Shown: positions 55,501 to 63,459 of the stretch, piece by piece
How positions within the stretch are numbered: position 1 is the first letter of the stretch
Layout of the letters: each line of letters begins with the position of its first letter
Origin: Pontixanthobacter aquaemixtae
GTDB taxonomy: Bacteria; Pseudomonadota; Alphaproteobacteria; Sphingomonadales; Sphingomonadaceae
Length of the DNA stretch: 64,000 nucleotides
Assembly (NCBI RefSeq): GCF_009827395.1
Contig: NZ_WTYX01000002.1
Location: 496,001-560,000 of the forward strand
Direction: 5' to 3'
The notes under the pieces: model-generated
The model's input: the letters and a program-made list of their open reading frames with translations, nothing else
Told to the model about the DNA's origin: nothing
Database searches by the model: none
Translations under genes and position numbers: made by a program

Positions 55501-55959
55501 TATACGATTGTCGTACACGGCACTGACTATTGGTGGGACTGGATGGGTACTCCTATTCCGGGAGAGTATGGATCAGAAAACAACACGGCCATCGATGATG
55601 ATATTGATAGGGAAATCATTATCGATCGGACTTCATATCGCATCGTCGACATAGAACTTTATCGGGGCTTGGACAGCGGTCTGACAGATCCGGTCATTCC
55701 GACCTTGGCTGCACAGCAAAATGACCCAAATTTTGTCAGCGGCATGAAATGGATCATTACGCTCGACCGGGCGGTCTCGCTCAAACAACGACATCCAACT
55801 AACCCACCACCGCGGAAGAACTGGAAATACGCGACGGGCGGCATCCACGCAGGCGCTGCATTTAATGTCGAGGTTCCAGAGCCGAACCTGATTTGGCTCC
55901 GCCCAACCGAGGATGCCGAGCACCCTTATTGCCTGCCGTGCTTTCCAGTTGAGTGCTAG
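52564..55959 (+). CDS. Large coiled-coil/Cys-rich protein, putative carrier partner of the LysM toxin-like protein
   Basis: The 1131-aa protein has no signal peptide. Visible regions: a long coiled coil at ~62-155 (Glu/Lys/Ala heptads), a Cys-rich stretch at ~288-359 with about 15 cysteines (CCGC, CSEC, CECTCDETC), a core at ~370-570 with 'TLECYEAAELAHIHNTMAGE', a Ser/Asn-rich segment and 'TKKIYRAETINWGKRMM', then a long beta-rich acidic half with many Asp/Trp/Tyr. The core layout recalls large uncharacterised proteins encoded beside LysM-bearing proteins, but this is from memory. A strong ribosome site (GGGGGAGGGG) precedes the ATG; the next gene starts 3 bases after its stop. AT content is higher than in core genes. 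Confidence 0.7.
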   Translation: MSNYLHFMQKRQPQLANLDQSLAHSIPLIDDEYPASAYCRRLRELAESCNAERGIRLAYSRAITNLGKLENLEEEIRRLEEDRKAKAQSDYEKKKAEIEASIAAATESINTLEGKIDALDPQKDQAAIDKLKEKIALKKSEIASLQSDLASLHPKLAPKTQQHVLFCTLRDVTEASAFLCDVCSKAGKRRANHFIEKRIAQLKALTRTQLRAAWRFLVDLLISLRVLKKSTDSQLPNIRCYLKTIRVLSSVIAEYDANPGGALSLNEACEISRRPITFPGWVAKLDPCCGCKEGPAGEDERLLDSGPLKKLEQLKEYREGLHRAQRCREQNPAAAPCSECDGPCECTCDETCMPQNPCCATVDTYVTDLMTVRQTLECYEAAELAHIHNTMAGESLVSKHTVMKEVETFEETEETVDRSEEQEYASSEQFELQSAVQETTEKDFAADAGITTSAKYGIPNGEMAVSASANVSYSNSKSKSRKESESFAKDVTERSVMRLQQKTRELSRQRRLTRTTDKNTHTIEGGADHTNAQFFWTKKIYRAETINWGKRMMVRKAIFHPSKQYKELLKRREEAQPLDKPIAPEKPEVTPAEITRDNYDDLCHAHNAAPISPPVAKKHGFAQFSQVEDQNKKAAPAIAAKASTAINIPPGYHATSVKFGGATYWSKWQKNDTGDVYPDDAGAEPNMATFSAGGQNVVIYRNEAVPTLNVTIPLNDLRSDESAIEITMMSLGVNAYNINVAAEFVVDQETEDAWRHEIYDAIMAKYREELSEYEDALDEYESAQDDGKLFEIKGENPALNRVREREELQKQMISILSCQHFDDFKSVLSKVEPCGYPQIDFQKSDQEEEIALFYQFAFEWSQMMYLFSPYYWADKCDWSTNMKFDTGDPLHNKFLEAGMALVEVPVTPGYEGLVAHLLATGEIWGGEGMPDLDDTQPHYIAMHEEFKRQNGTFQDDRPGLVDIDYEYNDGSGNPLTIDPYTIVVHGTDYWWDWMGTPIPGEYGSENNTAIDDDIDREIIIDRTSYRIVDIELYRGLDSGLTDPVIPTLAAQQNDPNFVSGMKWIITLDRAVSLKQRHPTNPPPRKNWKYATGGIHAGAAFNVEVPEPNLIWLRPTEDAEHPYCLPCFPVEC

Positions 55960-55962
55960 GAG

Positions 55963-58275
55963 ATGACCTATGGCGCTCTAAAGACGACTGGGGATCCCTT
56001 TGGTAAACGAAGAGATGCCGCTAACGCGGAGAACGAGGGGATACCTGATGTAGGTTGGGATTTCTCTTTAAGCCGCTTGGAAAAGGTACAAGTAAATCGG
56101 CCATATCTTGCAGGGAACTTTTTTAGGCGGAAAATCCGTGACAAGGTATCATGGATGAAGAAGTATTGGGGGGAACCCCGAGAGGTAATGGAACAGACCA
56201 TTGTAGATTGGCACTTGGCTAGAAACCGCCTCGATGAAACCGAACTTCTCAAGCCAAACGATTACATCAGCGGTTTGGACTGGGTCACGCCCGAGCTGAT
56301 CAAGACGCACGAGCTCACAGAAGTAGTTGTCACATCTGAAAGTGGCGAATTCTACAAAACCGACAAGTTGCATGGTTGGATCAGTAGGATTGACGGGACG
56401 GCTATCTACGCATCACCATCGAAGCCAAAAAATTTCACATCAGGGCGAGTTATCGAAAACGAAAAAATTACGATACTCGCTCGCAATAATGATGGTTGGG
56501 CTATTGCAAAACGATACAAGGAGGATGGCCCATACTTCTTTATCGACAGGCTAACTTACCTAGATGTTAGGGAGGGGGATGATGATCTCCGTTGGCGAAT
56601 GATGTCCAAGGACCCAAAGTGTTTCCTTCATCGCGTCAAGCCGGGCGAAACAATTGAAGGTATCATAAAGAAATACTACTTAACGACCATCAAAGATGAT
56701 GCGTTGATGGTCTATAAAGATAAGCCGCAGCACCGCCTGAAGTCTATTGCCCAGAACATAGTTTTTAATAATCCGAATGCTTTTGGCAAGAAGGTCATTG
56801 CAGGTGAAAAGAACTACGGCATCTACATGACGCTGCAATCAGATAACATCATCAAATTGCACGACCCAGACTACATTCGACAAAACATTCTCGAACTGAC
56901 CGATAAGGATCTGAACGTAGCCTACTCAGAAAGTAACAGCTGGGATGCTGCTATCGAGTGGTGGGAAACTTTCGAAGACACGACCGGTGTTGGTGCTATT
57001 CGCGGGATCAGAGATGGGCTCGGTGATGGCATTGTTGCTTCGCTCTACGGCTATGTCGATATGGCGAAGGACATTTTCAAAGCCGCTTGGTTCTTGATGA
57101 AAACCACTTGGGTCGATGTCGCTGTAGCGACGGTTAAGTTCTTCAAGAAATATGACAGCTGGGAGAAATTGCAGGCTTTAGCGGCACAGATATGGGGTGA
57201 GCTTAAGGCGGGAGCAATAAAGGAATACGAGGAACTGAAGTTTGCAATATTCTCACGCAAGGCAGCCAATGTCGCCTATGCGATTGGCCGAATGATTGGC
57301 TTCATTGTGGCCGAGATCATCATTGGTATACTTACGTCGGGGATGAGTGCTGCCCTTTTGGCCGCGAAATTCGGGGCAAAAACGCTTTCAAAATTGCTGA
57401 AACAGATTTTCGAAGTGATTCTAAAAACTGCCAAGGCAAATGTCGCTAAACTCAATGATACAATAAAGAGCATAGCTAAGTTCCCGGTTACTGTTAAAGA
57501 ATTGGTGAGAAAAGTTAAAAAGGGTGCAGATACATTATTAAAAGATATTCCGCCAGATGATGGCCTGTACAAGAAGTTTGCTCGCAATAAGAAAATGTGG
57601 AAGGAGTTCTATGATCAGCTAGCAGAATCTTCGACTTACAGGGGTAGGCGGATTAACGAGGCTGGCAATTTGGAGCTATCGTTCGTAGATGGAAAAAACC
57701 AACTATTGGCAGTGCTGGATGAGAATGGAGATCTGCTGGAGGCAACTGTGGATTTCACAGAGATCCATAAGCTGACAGATGCTTCCAAAAAATACGATAA
57801 GAAGGCCAATGACTGGTTTGCTAAATTTAAGGGGCGGCCCAAAGAATTCGATTCCGGACACCCCGGCCCATCGAGCTTTATTAGAGAATTGCCAGGCCTA
57901 ATCCGTATTGCCCAGCCGGCGACGCAAAATGCCGGGCGCAAGTTGACGAAATACGGGATCGCGTCATTCAAAGACTTCGAAGAGGTCATGAAGCTGATGA
58001 TCGGCGACATGAATGGACTAACTAAGGAAGGCAAGAAAAGCTTATATTATTTGGGCGACGAGCTTGAATGGCGAGGTGGGTTCAAGATTAAGTATAATCG
58101 AGAGGGTGGCAATGTGACCTCGATGGATATCTCCACTGTCTTTTCGGGACCAAACGGAACCAGTTGGTACAGCCCAAAATCTGTCCGATTCAGCAATAAG
58201 CCTGATGTCTTTGCATCGGAATGGATGGAACTATTGCCTCCAATCGACGGTGATTTCGTAAACGCGATGAATTGA
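55963..58275 (+). CDS. LysM/SH3-like modular protein with toxin-type architecture
   Basis: The 770-aa protein lacks a signal peptide. Segments in order: unknown N-terminal region (1-125); SH3-like beta region ~128-200 ('GTAIYASPSKPKNFTSG', 'ITILARNNDGWAIAKRY'); LysM-like unit ~221-270 ('FLHRVKPGETIEGIIKKYYL' then 'LKSIAQNIVFNNPNAFG'); helical linker; Gly-rich hydrophobic segment ~436-472 ('IGFIVAEIIIGILTSGMSAA'), typical of pre-toxin regions; basic helix; and a C-terminal domain ~530-770 ('YKKFARNKKMWKEFYDQLAE', 'KEFDSGHPGPSSFIRELPGL') of no recognised fold. The layout fits a polymorphic toxin; the target is unknown. It follows the 1131-aa gene after 3 bases, with TAGGAG overlapping that stop, so translation is by reinitiation. 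Confidence 0.65.
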   Translation: MTYGALKTTGDPFGKRRDAANAENEGIPDVGWDFSLSRLEKVQVNRPYLAGNFFRRKIRDKVSWMKKYWGEPREVMEQTIVDWHLARNRLDETELLKPNDYISGLDWVTPELIKTHELTEVVVTSESGEFYKTDKLHGWISRIDGTAIYASPSKPKNFTSGRVIENEKITILARNNDGWAIAKRYKEDGPYFFIDRLTYLDVREGDDDLRWRMMSKDPKCFLHRVKPGETIEGIIKKYYLTTIKDDALMVYKDKPQHRLKSIAQNIVFNNPNAFGKKVIAGEKNYGIYMTLQSDNIIKLHDPDYIRQNILELTDKDLNVAYSESNSWDAAIEWWETFEDTTGVGAIRGIRDGLGDGIVASLYGYVDMAKDIFKAAWFLMKTTWVDVAVATVKFFKKYDSWEKLQALAAQIWGELKAGAIKEYEELKFAIFSRKAANVAYAIGRMIGFIVAEIIIGILTSGMSAALLAAKFGAKTLSKLLKQIFEVILKTAKANVAKLNDTIKSIAKFPVTVKELVRKVKKGADTLLKDIPPDDGLYKKFARNKKMWKEFYDQLAESSTYRGRRINEAGNLELSFVDGKNQLLAVLDENGDLLEATVDFTEIHKLTDASKKYDKKANDWFAKFKGRPKEFDSGHPGPSSFIRELPGLIRIAQPATQNAGRKLTKYGIASFKDFEEVMKLMIGDMNGLTKEGKKSLYYLGDELEWRGGFKIKYNREGGNVTSMDISTVFSGPNGTSWYSPKSVRFSNKPDVFASEWMELLPPIDGDFVNAMN

Positions 58276-58737
58276 CGACCGGCCTAGCTACCATTGTTCA
58301 GGGACCGAACCCGAGGACTCAGCGGCGCCAGCGCCATACTTCCTTTAAAGCCCGAAGGACCGACAATCGTAGGTTATCCTTGCCCAATGGTGTCAAACGA
58401 TGATGATCTTGGCGCAGACGCTTCTAGCAGCGACTTCCGTTCGAATTATGTAATAGTTTTTATGGCGCTGCTCCAACATTTTCACAGGACAGATACTCAC
58501 CCCTGCTAACCAATAGTCGTGGCCGGACGATATGTGAAATATCGGAGATTGGGTCGTAGACTGAAGGTCCGCTTCGCAGGTTCGATCAGCTAGATTCAGT
58601 TACTCCTATCCAGCCCGAAAATCTATTAATCGAACTGGGCGGTTGTTGGCTGTGCTACTGAGGCAACTTCTTTGATCTCAAAATGAATTCAACCCGACAA
58701 GCGCGCCCCTGTGGCGCGAAATTCGGGAGAACTCACC
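58276..58737. other. Gap downstream of the toxin-like gene, no convincing gene
   Basis: This 460-base stretch, where an immunity gene would be expected, has no frame with a good start, ribosome site and protein-like composition. The best short frame (58387-58509, 40 aa, acidic start MVSNDDDLGADASSSD then a hydrophobic stretch) has no ribosome site. It may contain decayed DNA from a recombination junction between two insertions. Confidence 0.5.
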
Positions 58738-59805
58738 TTGCTTACCAGCCTTCGCCAGCCAGTCCGGCAATTGCCATTGGTCCCAGCCGATTTGCTCAAG
58801 TCTCACGACGTATATGAGAAGTTCGACACCCGCTTTCGTGCCTGCGCAAGGCTCTTGCAGTCGCTTTGGCGAGAGGCGCAAGAACTGCCCTGCGGCCAGA
58901 AGCGCTCGACAAAGGGGCGCAGCAAGCGACTAGGTTCGCGGCTGGCAGCGAAAGCAGCCATTGCTGGGCGCAACTTTCTCACGCCAGCCATTGCAGCGTT
59001 AGCCGACGTGGAGATTGCTTATCAGGAGCGAGGCGCGCTTATCGATAGAGATCGCCTTTCTTCAAACCTGCTTTCATCAATGCCTCTTGCATTCAACTTG
59101 GCAGGACCTTGGCGACTTGATCCGCAGTTAGCAGCAAAAATTCTTTGCAAGCTCTTCCCATCTGTGAAAATCAAACGCGTGCTACATGTCTGGTTCGAGC
59201 ACTCACCAAATCGGCTGGACCCCAATCTGACAGGCGACCGGTCGGCGCTCGACATTGCCGTTGTTTTCGAGCGACCCGACGGAAAGCGTGGCTTGATTGG
59301 CTTTGAAATCAAATACTCTGAAGACTCGCATGACGGAAGCAATCGCGAGCCCCAAAGCCCTTTTGACGAACTTGCCAAGTCCTCTGACCTTTACAAGGAG
59401 CCCGATCATTCTGCCTTGCGGGTGCGGCCAATGCAGCAGCTCTTTCGCGAACATCTGCTGTGCTACGCAGCGCTGCGCCAAGAGCTCTATGCAGAAACGC
59501 ATTTCGCATTAGTGGCCCCGTGTCAAAATCACCGCATTGAACGCTTACAAACACTCTACTCTGCATTCTTAAAGAATGCAGAATCGGGCATTGTCCCGTT
59601 CCGCTATCTCGAGCTCGAGACCATTATTGCCGCTTTCGCAGAAGTGGGCGAGGAAGATTATGCAACGCTGCTGTTCGAGCGCTATTGCGACTGGCAGCGG
59701 CTCGACAACCTCATCGAAGGCTCGATCACGAGATCTGTCCGTGATTGGTCCGTAAGGTCCGCTCCTAACCGTCCAGATCTATCGCTTGTGGCGAGTGCTG
59801 CGTGA
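58738..59805 (+). CDS. PD-(D/E)XK nuclease-like protein (PGN_0703-like)
   Basis: The 355-aa product has a nuclease core at ~155-225: 'LDPNLTGDRSALDIAVVFER' with the Asp and 'RGLIGFEIKYSEDSHD' with Glu-x-Lys, the arrangement of the PGN_0703-type members of the PD-(D/E)XK superfamily. The rest is helical ('LHVWFEHSPNRLD', 'MQQLFREHLLCYAALRQELY'). It may act in defence or mobile-DNA processing. TTG at 58738 has GGGAG 8 bases before it; a GTG at 58711 in the same frame has no ribosome site. It overlaps the next gene (TGATG). Confidence 0.75.
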   Translation: MLTSLRQPVRQLPLVPADLLKSHDVYEKFDTRFRACARLLQSLWREAQELPCGQKRSTKGRSKRLGSRLAAKAAIAGRNFLTPAIAALADVEIAYQERGALIDRDRLSSNLLSSMPLAFNLAGPWRLDPQLAAKILCKLFPSVKIKRVLHVWFEHSPNRLDPNLTGDRSALDIAVVFERPDGKRGLIGFEIKYSEDSHDGSNREPQSPFDELAKSSDLYKEPDHSALRVRPMQQLFREHLLCYAALRQELYAETHFALVAPCQNHRIERLQTLYSAFLKNAESGIVPFRYLELETIIAAFAEVGEEDYATLLFERYCDWQRLDNLIEGSITRSVRDWSVRSAPNRPDLSLVASAA

Positions 59806-60161
59806 TGTTTGAGCGCAGCAAACTGCTCAGCGATGAGGCCTTTACTCAATTGCTCATGAATGGCCATGCGACAGCAGGGGGTGACGATATAGATCCTCCG
59901 CCTGTGGTGAAGCTTTTCACGCCGGACGCTGCAGCGACTTGGCTGCTTACTGAAGTTGACCCTGACGATGAGGATAGAGCCTTTGGACTGTGTGATTTGG
60001 GCCTTGGATCTCCAGAGCTCGGCTGGGTTCGTTTGAGTGAGCTCGAAGCGCTTCGTGGCACGCTAGGTCTCCCAGTTGAAGTCGATCAGCAATTCACATC
60101 GGTCCAAAGTCTATCTGAACATGCCAAAGAGGCCCGTCTAAAGCGCCGAATAGCTGCATAA
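59805..60161 (+). CDS. DUF2958 protein
   Basis: The 118-aa product matches DUF2958: 'VVKLFTPDAAATWLLTEVDP', 'RAFGLCDLGLGSPELGWVRL', 'SELEALRGTLGLPVEVDQQF'. The family is found on plasmids and integrative elements and has no known function. ATG at 59805 overlaps the stop of the nuclease gene (TGATG), so the two are coupled. After it, 184 bases to the HTH gene hold nothing recognisable. Confidence 0.88.
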   Translation: MFERSKLLSDEAFTQLLMNGHATAGGDDIDPPPVVKLFTPDAAATWLLTEVDPDDEDRAFGLCDLGLGSPELGWVRLSELEALRGTLGLPVEVDQQFTSVQSLSEHAKEARLKRRIAA

Positions 60162-60345
60162 GCAACTTGGCGGGCTGGCAGATCAACCAGTTCACGCAGC
60201 TCCAGCGGAATGGGTGCTCTTGGAGTTTGTAACCCAGCCCGCATTAAGCAGCATTGAGGAGTGATTGAACGAAAAACTGGCTCAATTGCAATGAATGAAA
60301 AGACCACTTGCCTCGATATGGAAGCTCTTAAAAAGGAGTTCTCTA

Positions 60346-60543
60346 ATGCACTATGATCAAGACGATCCGCCTCAGCTCATCACCATCCGTGAATTTTGTA
60401 CTCGATATGCCGTTGGGCGAAGCAAAGCCTATGAACTTCTCAACGCCCGAAAAGTAGAGGCCAAAAAGTTCGGCAGCAGCACGCTGATTGTGCGCGAGAG
60501 TGCCGACCAATGGGTCGCCAACCTTCCGCCTTATGCGCCTTAA
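60346..60543 (+). CDS. Excisionase/AlpA-like helix-turn-helix protein
   Basis: The 65-aa product fits a MerR-like/excisionase winged helix: 'LITIREFCTRYAVGRSKAYELL' in parts, then 'NARKVEAKKFGSSTLIVRES' and 'ADQWVANLPPY'. Such proteins regulate or direct excision of integrative elements. A perfect ribosome site (AAAAGGAG) precedes the ATG at 60346; an upstream in-frame ATG at 60295 has none. It is convergent with the DnaX-like gene. Confidence 0.85.
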   Translation: MHYDQDDPPQLITIREFCTRYAVGRSKAYELLNARKVEAKKFGSSTLIVRESADQWVANLPPYAP

Positions 60544-60589
60544 ACCCAACGCCCTCCAATCATCCGCACTCTGGCACAAGCCCGTTCGG

Positions 60590-62665
60590 TTACCACCAGC
60601 CCTCCCTGCTCCGGGGTCGGTCATGGGCAAGCGCTGGCCAGTCCGCCTGCATGCGCGCGACCGCATGGTGATAGGCATCCCGTTCAAGCTGTGTGGCAGC
60701 TGGTGGGTATTCCTTTTGCAAGCGATCCATTTGATCCGACCTTCGCACTGTTTCGACAAGCCGGTCATTATGTTCATCGAGTTCCCAGCCCGACTGCAGA
60801 ACTTCCCAAGCGCAATCGGCAAAGGCAGACAAAAATGGCATGCGTCCATCAGCGGCCTTTCGCCGCGCGGCTGGGCCAAGAGATTGTGACCCACCAAGTG
60901 CGTTCAAGTTTTGAATGCTGCCAATTATGTATCGGTCTGGCTTCGCGATATTGAGCAAATCAACCAATGGGCTGCGACTGGATAATTCTTCTTGGTCAGA
61001 CCAATGTAAAATGTCAGGATGAATCGCGCTGGCCAACCAGCGAAAGATCCACCAGTGCCTCTGGTTCCGGTTATGATTGAAGCCTTCTGCGCGATTAGCC
61101 GCTTGAACATCATACTCGGTTTCTAGCTTGAATTTTGGATCAGCTTTGTCTCGCCAGGACTCCAGCCAAGGCTCGACTTTTGCCAAGGCCTGACGCGGAA
61201 GATGGAGCCCTAGTCGCGTGACTACACTTTGTTCATCCTTGGCGTTCACATAGATCCAGTGCGCAGGAGCGTTGGACCAAGCCTTTGCGCGTTGTGCCAG
61301 CGCATGGGTCACCTCGGAAACGAGTGGCGGCACCTTGGCGTTACCGACTGCATCTGGGCATTGCCTGATTGTGATTTTGGTATTGAGAAATACGCCATGT
61401 TCCTGGACCAGGAAGCTGGCCATATCGTACATGTTTTCGCACTGTTTCAGATTAAGGTAATTGCTATCTGCCGATTTCGGCCCTTGGGAAATACGTCTTC
61501 GCCTAGGTTTAGCCTTTTCCGGCAAGTCGGCAGTGACCTTGCCCATTATTTCAGGTGAAACTGGTTGTGGCGCATCTCCATGCAGCAGCCTGTCAAAACG
61601 GCACACCTTAATCATTAAACTAGATCGATCGGTTATGTTGCCCGGATCACCTTCCCATTGTTCCATCATATCAAGCATGAAGTCGGGAAATGCTCGCGCG
61701 CGTGACGAGGCCAGGTGCCGAAAGCCCGACGCGATGGCGATCCGATCAGCCTCAAGAACCTCAAAGAAGGCAGCATTTACGATATCGCTTGAGCGTTTTG
61801 CCCGCGCCTCGAAATTGTAGATGTACAACAGAAAATCACGGATGAGTTTGACGATTTCTTGAGGCTGCGTTTGCCACTGCAATATCGCTTCATCTTGCGC
61901 ATCCACATCTGCTGCCAGCACTGCCCGGAAGTATTTCAACACGCTGGCTGCATTCCCCAGCGAAAGGCACTCAGCCACCAATTCAGTGGTCACAGGCCCA
62001 AGGTCAGCAATCCCGTCCAGCTGAACCAAAGCGTCCCGCGCAGCGCCTTCTGCTACAGCTGCAATCATATCGAGTGCGCGCGGCTCATACTGAATTTCTT
62101 CGGCAGCGCAGACCTTTGCTAAAAGCTCATAGAGATCGGCGCTATTGAGGGTGCGAAGTTGAACTAGCTGGCAACGTCCGCGCAATGTTCGGCGCACATT
62201 CTGGGGTTCGGTTGTCGCGAATACAATTCGAACGTCTCGGTTCGGATCTTCAATAGGCTTCAGAAGTACATCGGCCCCCGCCTTGGAGAGCCCATGAGCC
62301 TCGTCGACAAAAGTGGTCCATCTCCAGAGCACCGCCTCGTCTATGGATTTTGTGATGTATTTAGCATCTTCAGCCGAAGAGGACTTGGCTCCGTTGAATT
62401 CAGAATATCCGATGGCGGGCCTTCCCTCGAAGATTTGAACGCAGTTTTTGCATTCGCCGCATGGAGCATCAGTAGACTCACAAAGGTATGTTGCACCTAT
62501 AATGCGGGCAATGGTGGTTTTTCCGGTGCCGCTGGCTCCTGCAATAAGCAATGGTTGAGGTCGCTCGGATTCAAGCCATAACTTCACTGCCTTTGCAGCT
62601 GAGTCTTGTCCGACAAGATCCGCCAACTTGCACGGTGCATGTGTCCGAGTAAGTTTACGGGGCAT
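60590..62665 (-). CDS. DnaX-like AAA+ clamp-loader protein with unknown C-terminal half
   Basis: Residues 1-~350 are a DnaX-type AAA+ module: 'LADLVGQDSAAKAVKLWLES', Walker A GASGTGKT (43-50), a four-Cys zinc site (Cys62, Cys69, Cys72, Cys75, CGECKNC), Walker B DEAH (121-124), sensor 'FATTEPQNVRRTLRGRCQL' with the arginine-finger position, and sensor 2 'EGAARDALVQLDG'. Residues ~390-691 match no domain I know: a basic linker (KPRRRR), a Trp-rich helical part ('NRNQRHWWIFRWLASAIHPD') and an end rich in Arg. Chromosomal DnaX has a different tail. It is an island-borne clamp-loader-like ATPase, perhaps for element replication or defence. Coupled to the small gene upstream by TAATG. Confidence 0.82.
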   Translation of the reverse strand: MPRKLTRTHAPCKLADLVGQDSAAKAVKLWLESERPQPLLIAGASGTGKTTIARIIGATYLCESTDAPCGECKNCVQIFEGRPAIGYSEFNGAKSSSAEDAKYITKSIDEAVLWRWTTFVDEAHGLSKAGADVLLKPIEDPNRDVRIVFATTEPQNVRRTLRGRCQLVQLRTLNSADLYELLAKVCAAEEIQYEPRALDMIAAVAEGAARDALVQLDGIADLGPVTTELVAECLSLGNAASVLKYFRAVLAADVDAQDEAILQWQTQPQEIVKLIRDFLLYIYNFEARAKRSSDIVNAAFFEVLEADRIAIASGFRHLASSRARAFPDFMLDMMEQWEGDPGNITDRSSLMIKVCRFDRLLHGDAPQPVSPEIMGKVTADLPEKAKPRRRRISQGPKSADSNYLNLKQCENMYDMASFLVQEHGVFLNTKITIRQCPDAVGNAKVPPLVSEVTHALAQRAKAWSNAPAHWIYVNAKDEQSVVTRLGLHLPRQALAKVEPWLESWRDKADPKFKLETEYDVQAANRAEGFNHNRNQRHWWIFRWLASAIHPDILHWSDQEELSSRSPLVDLLNIAKPDRYIIGSIQNLNALGGSQSLGPAARRKAADGRMPFLSAFADCAWEVLQSGWELDEHNDRLVETVRRSDQMDRLQKEYPPAATQLERDAYHHAVARMQADWPALAHDRPRSREGWW

Positions 62666-62892
62666 TAGGGTGTAGGCTCATTGTCGAGGGTACATCGATT
62701 AAGCTCTGCATTCGGCCCATCACCCCAGGTGGCCATGGCGAGCCAGATGCCATGATATCTTCGGATTTGAGCTTGGTGGGCTCGCTCTTCAAAATCAACG
62801 ATCCGCATGACTTCATCAAAATCATGCGGGCGTTCGTTGGGGCGCCAACGACTAGAATTGCTGGGATGGTGGGGATTGAGCGATTCGTGCAT
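62665..62892 (-). CDS. Small hypothetical protein coupled to the DnaX-like gene
   Basis: The 75-aa product ('RPHDFDEVMRIVDFEERAHQ', 'IRRYHGIWLAMATWGDGPNA') is soluble and acidic. Its stop shares one base with the start of the DnaX-like gene (TAATG), strongly suggesting coupled expression and a joint function. ATG at 62892 is chosen; a GTG at 62925 in frame lies in the palindromic operator. No family recognised. Confidence 0.6.
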   Translation of the reverse strand: MHESLNPHHPSNSSRWRPNERPHDFDEVMRIVDFEERAHQAQIRRYHGIWLAMATWGDGPNAELNRCTLDNEPTP

Positions 62893-62918
62893 TTCAGGAC
62901 TTTCTTCGAAATATAAAG

Positions 62919-62939
62919 TGCACACATAAACTGTGTACA
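62919..62939. promoter_or_regulatory. Palindromic operator candidate between the DnaX-like unit and the XRE gene
   Basis: TGCACACA-N5-TGTGTACA, arms matching 7 of 8, lies in the AT-rich divergent intergenic region. Probably the binding site of the XRE regulator encoded at 62989, controlling both directions. Confidence 0.5.
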
Positions 62940-62988
62940 GTTATATTTTCAAGCCTAACTTTTCTGGAGTTTCGGATTTCCTTGAGTT

Positions 62989-63339
62989 ATGGCCCTTCCT
63001 AATATGGACAGCTATTTCAGAACTCGCCGCAAGGAACTTGGCCTCACCGTCCCTGAAATCGCTGAGCGTGTAGGTGTTTCAGACACTGCTGCTTGGAATT
63101 GGGACCGCGGCAAATCACTCCCTAAAGAGGAGTATGTCGAGAAGCTGGCCGCCCTCCTTGATGTCAGTTCACACACGCTGAATGAACAGCTTGTCCGGAT
63201 TGACCCAGAATTGACTGATTTATCTAGCCGCGTTGACAGAATTCTGGATCGGGCGAGAGACGATTTGGCATCCCATCTTGGCGTAGAAGTCGAGCGCGTT
63301 GAAATAAACTTTTTGATCAAATCACGAGCTGACACTTAG
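62989..63339 (+). CDS. XRE-family helix-turn-helix regulator
   Basis: The 116-aa product has an N-terminal HTH_3 domain (residues ~8-62): 'YFRTRRKELGLTVPEIAERV', 'GVSDTAAWNWDRGKSLPKEE' as recognition helix, 'YVEKLAALLDVSSHTLNEQL'. A C-terminal helical region (~70-116) may dimerise. It is typical of mobile-element repressors. A second in-frame ATG at 63004 (MDSYFRT) is possible. It is divergent from the DnaX-like unit, with a palindrome between. Confidence 0.88.
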   Translation: MALPNMDSYFRTRRKELGLTVPEIAERVGVSDTAAWNWDRGKSLPKEEYVEKLAALLDVSSHTLNEQLVRIDPELTDLSSRVDRILDRARDDLASHLGVEVERVEINFLIKSRADT

Positions 63340-63459
63340 AAGAATGGGGGGAGTCGGATGTGCGGGCTATCCTGAAAGTTTGGATTGGCCTGTGATTGCG
63401 ACGCCAAGAAACATTTCGCGCGGCCAGTTGAATGATGGGGAAATTGCGGAGCGCAGAAT

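Noticed and set aside
52564-58275. Phage tail, type VI or contractile injection structural genes
   Set aside because: No sheath, tube, baseplate, VgrG, PAAR or Rhs-repeat patterns were seen in or around the two proteins.
58387-58509. 40-aa frame as an immunity protein
   Set aside because: No ribosome site, too short for known immunity proteins, half low-complexity.
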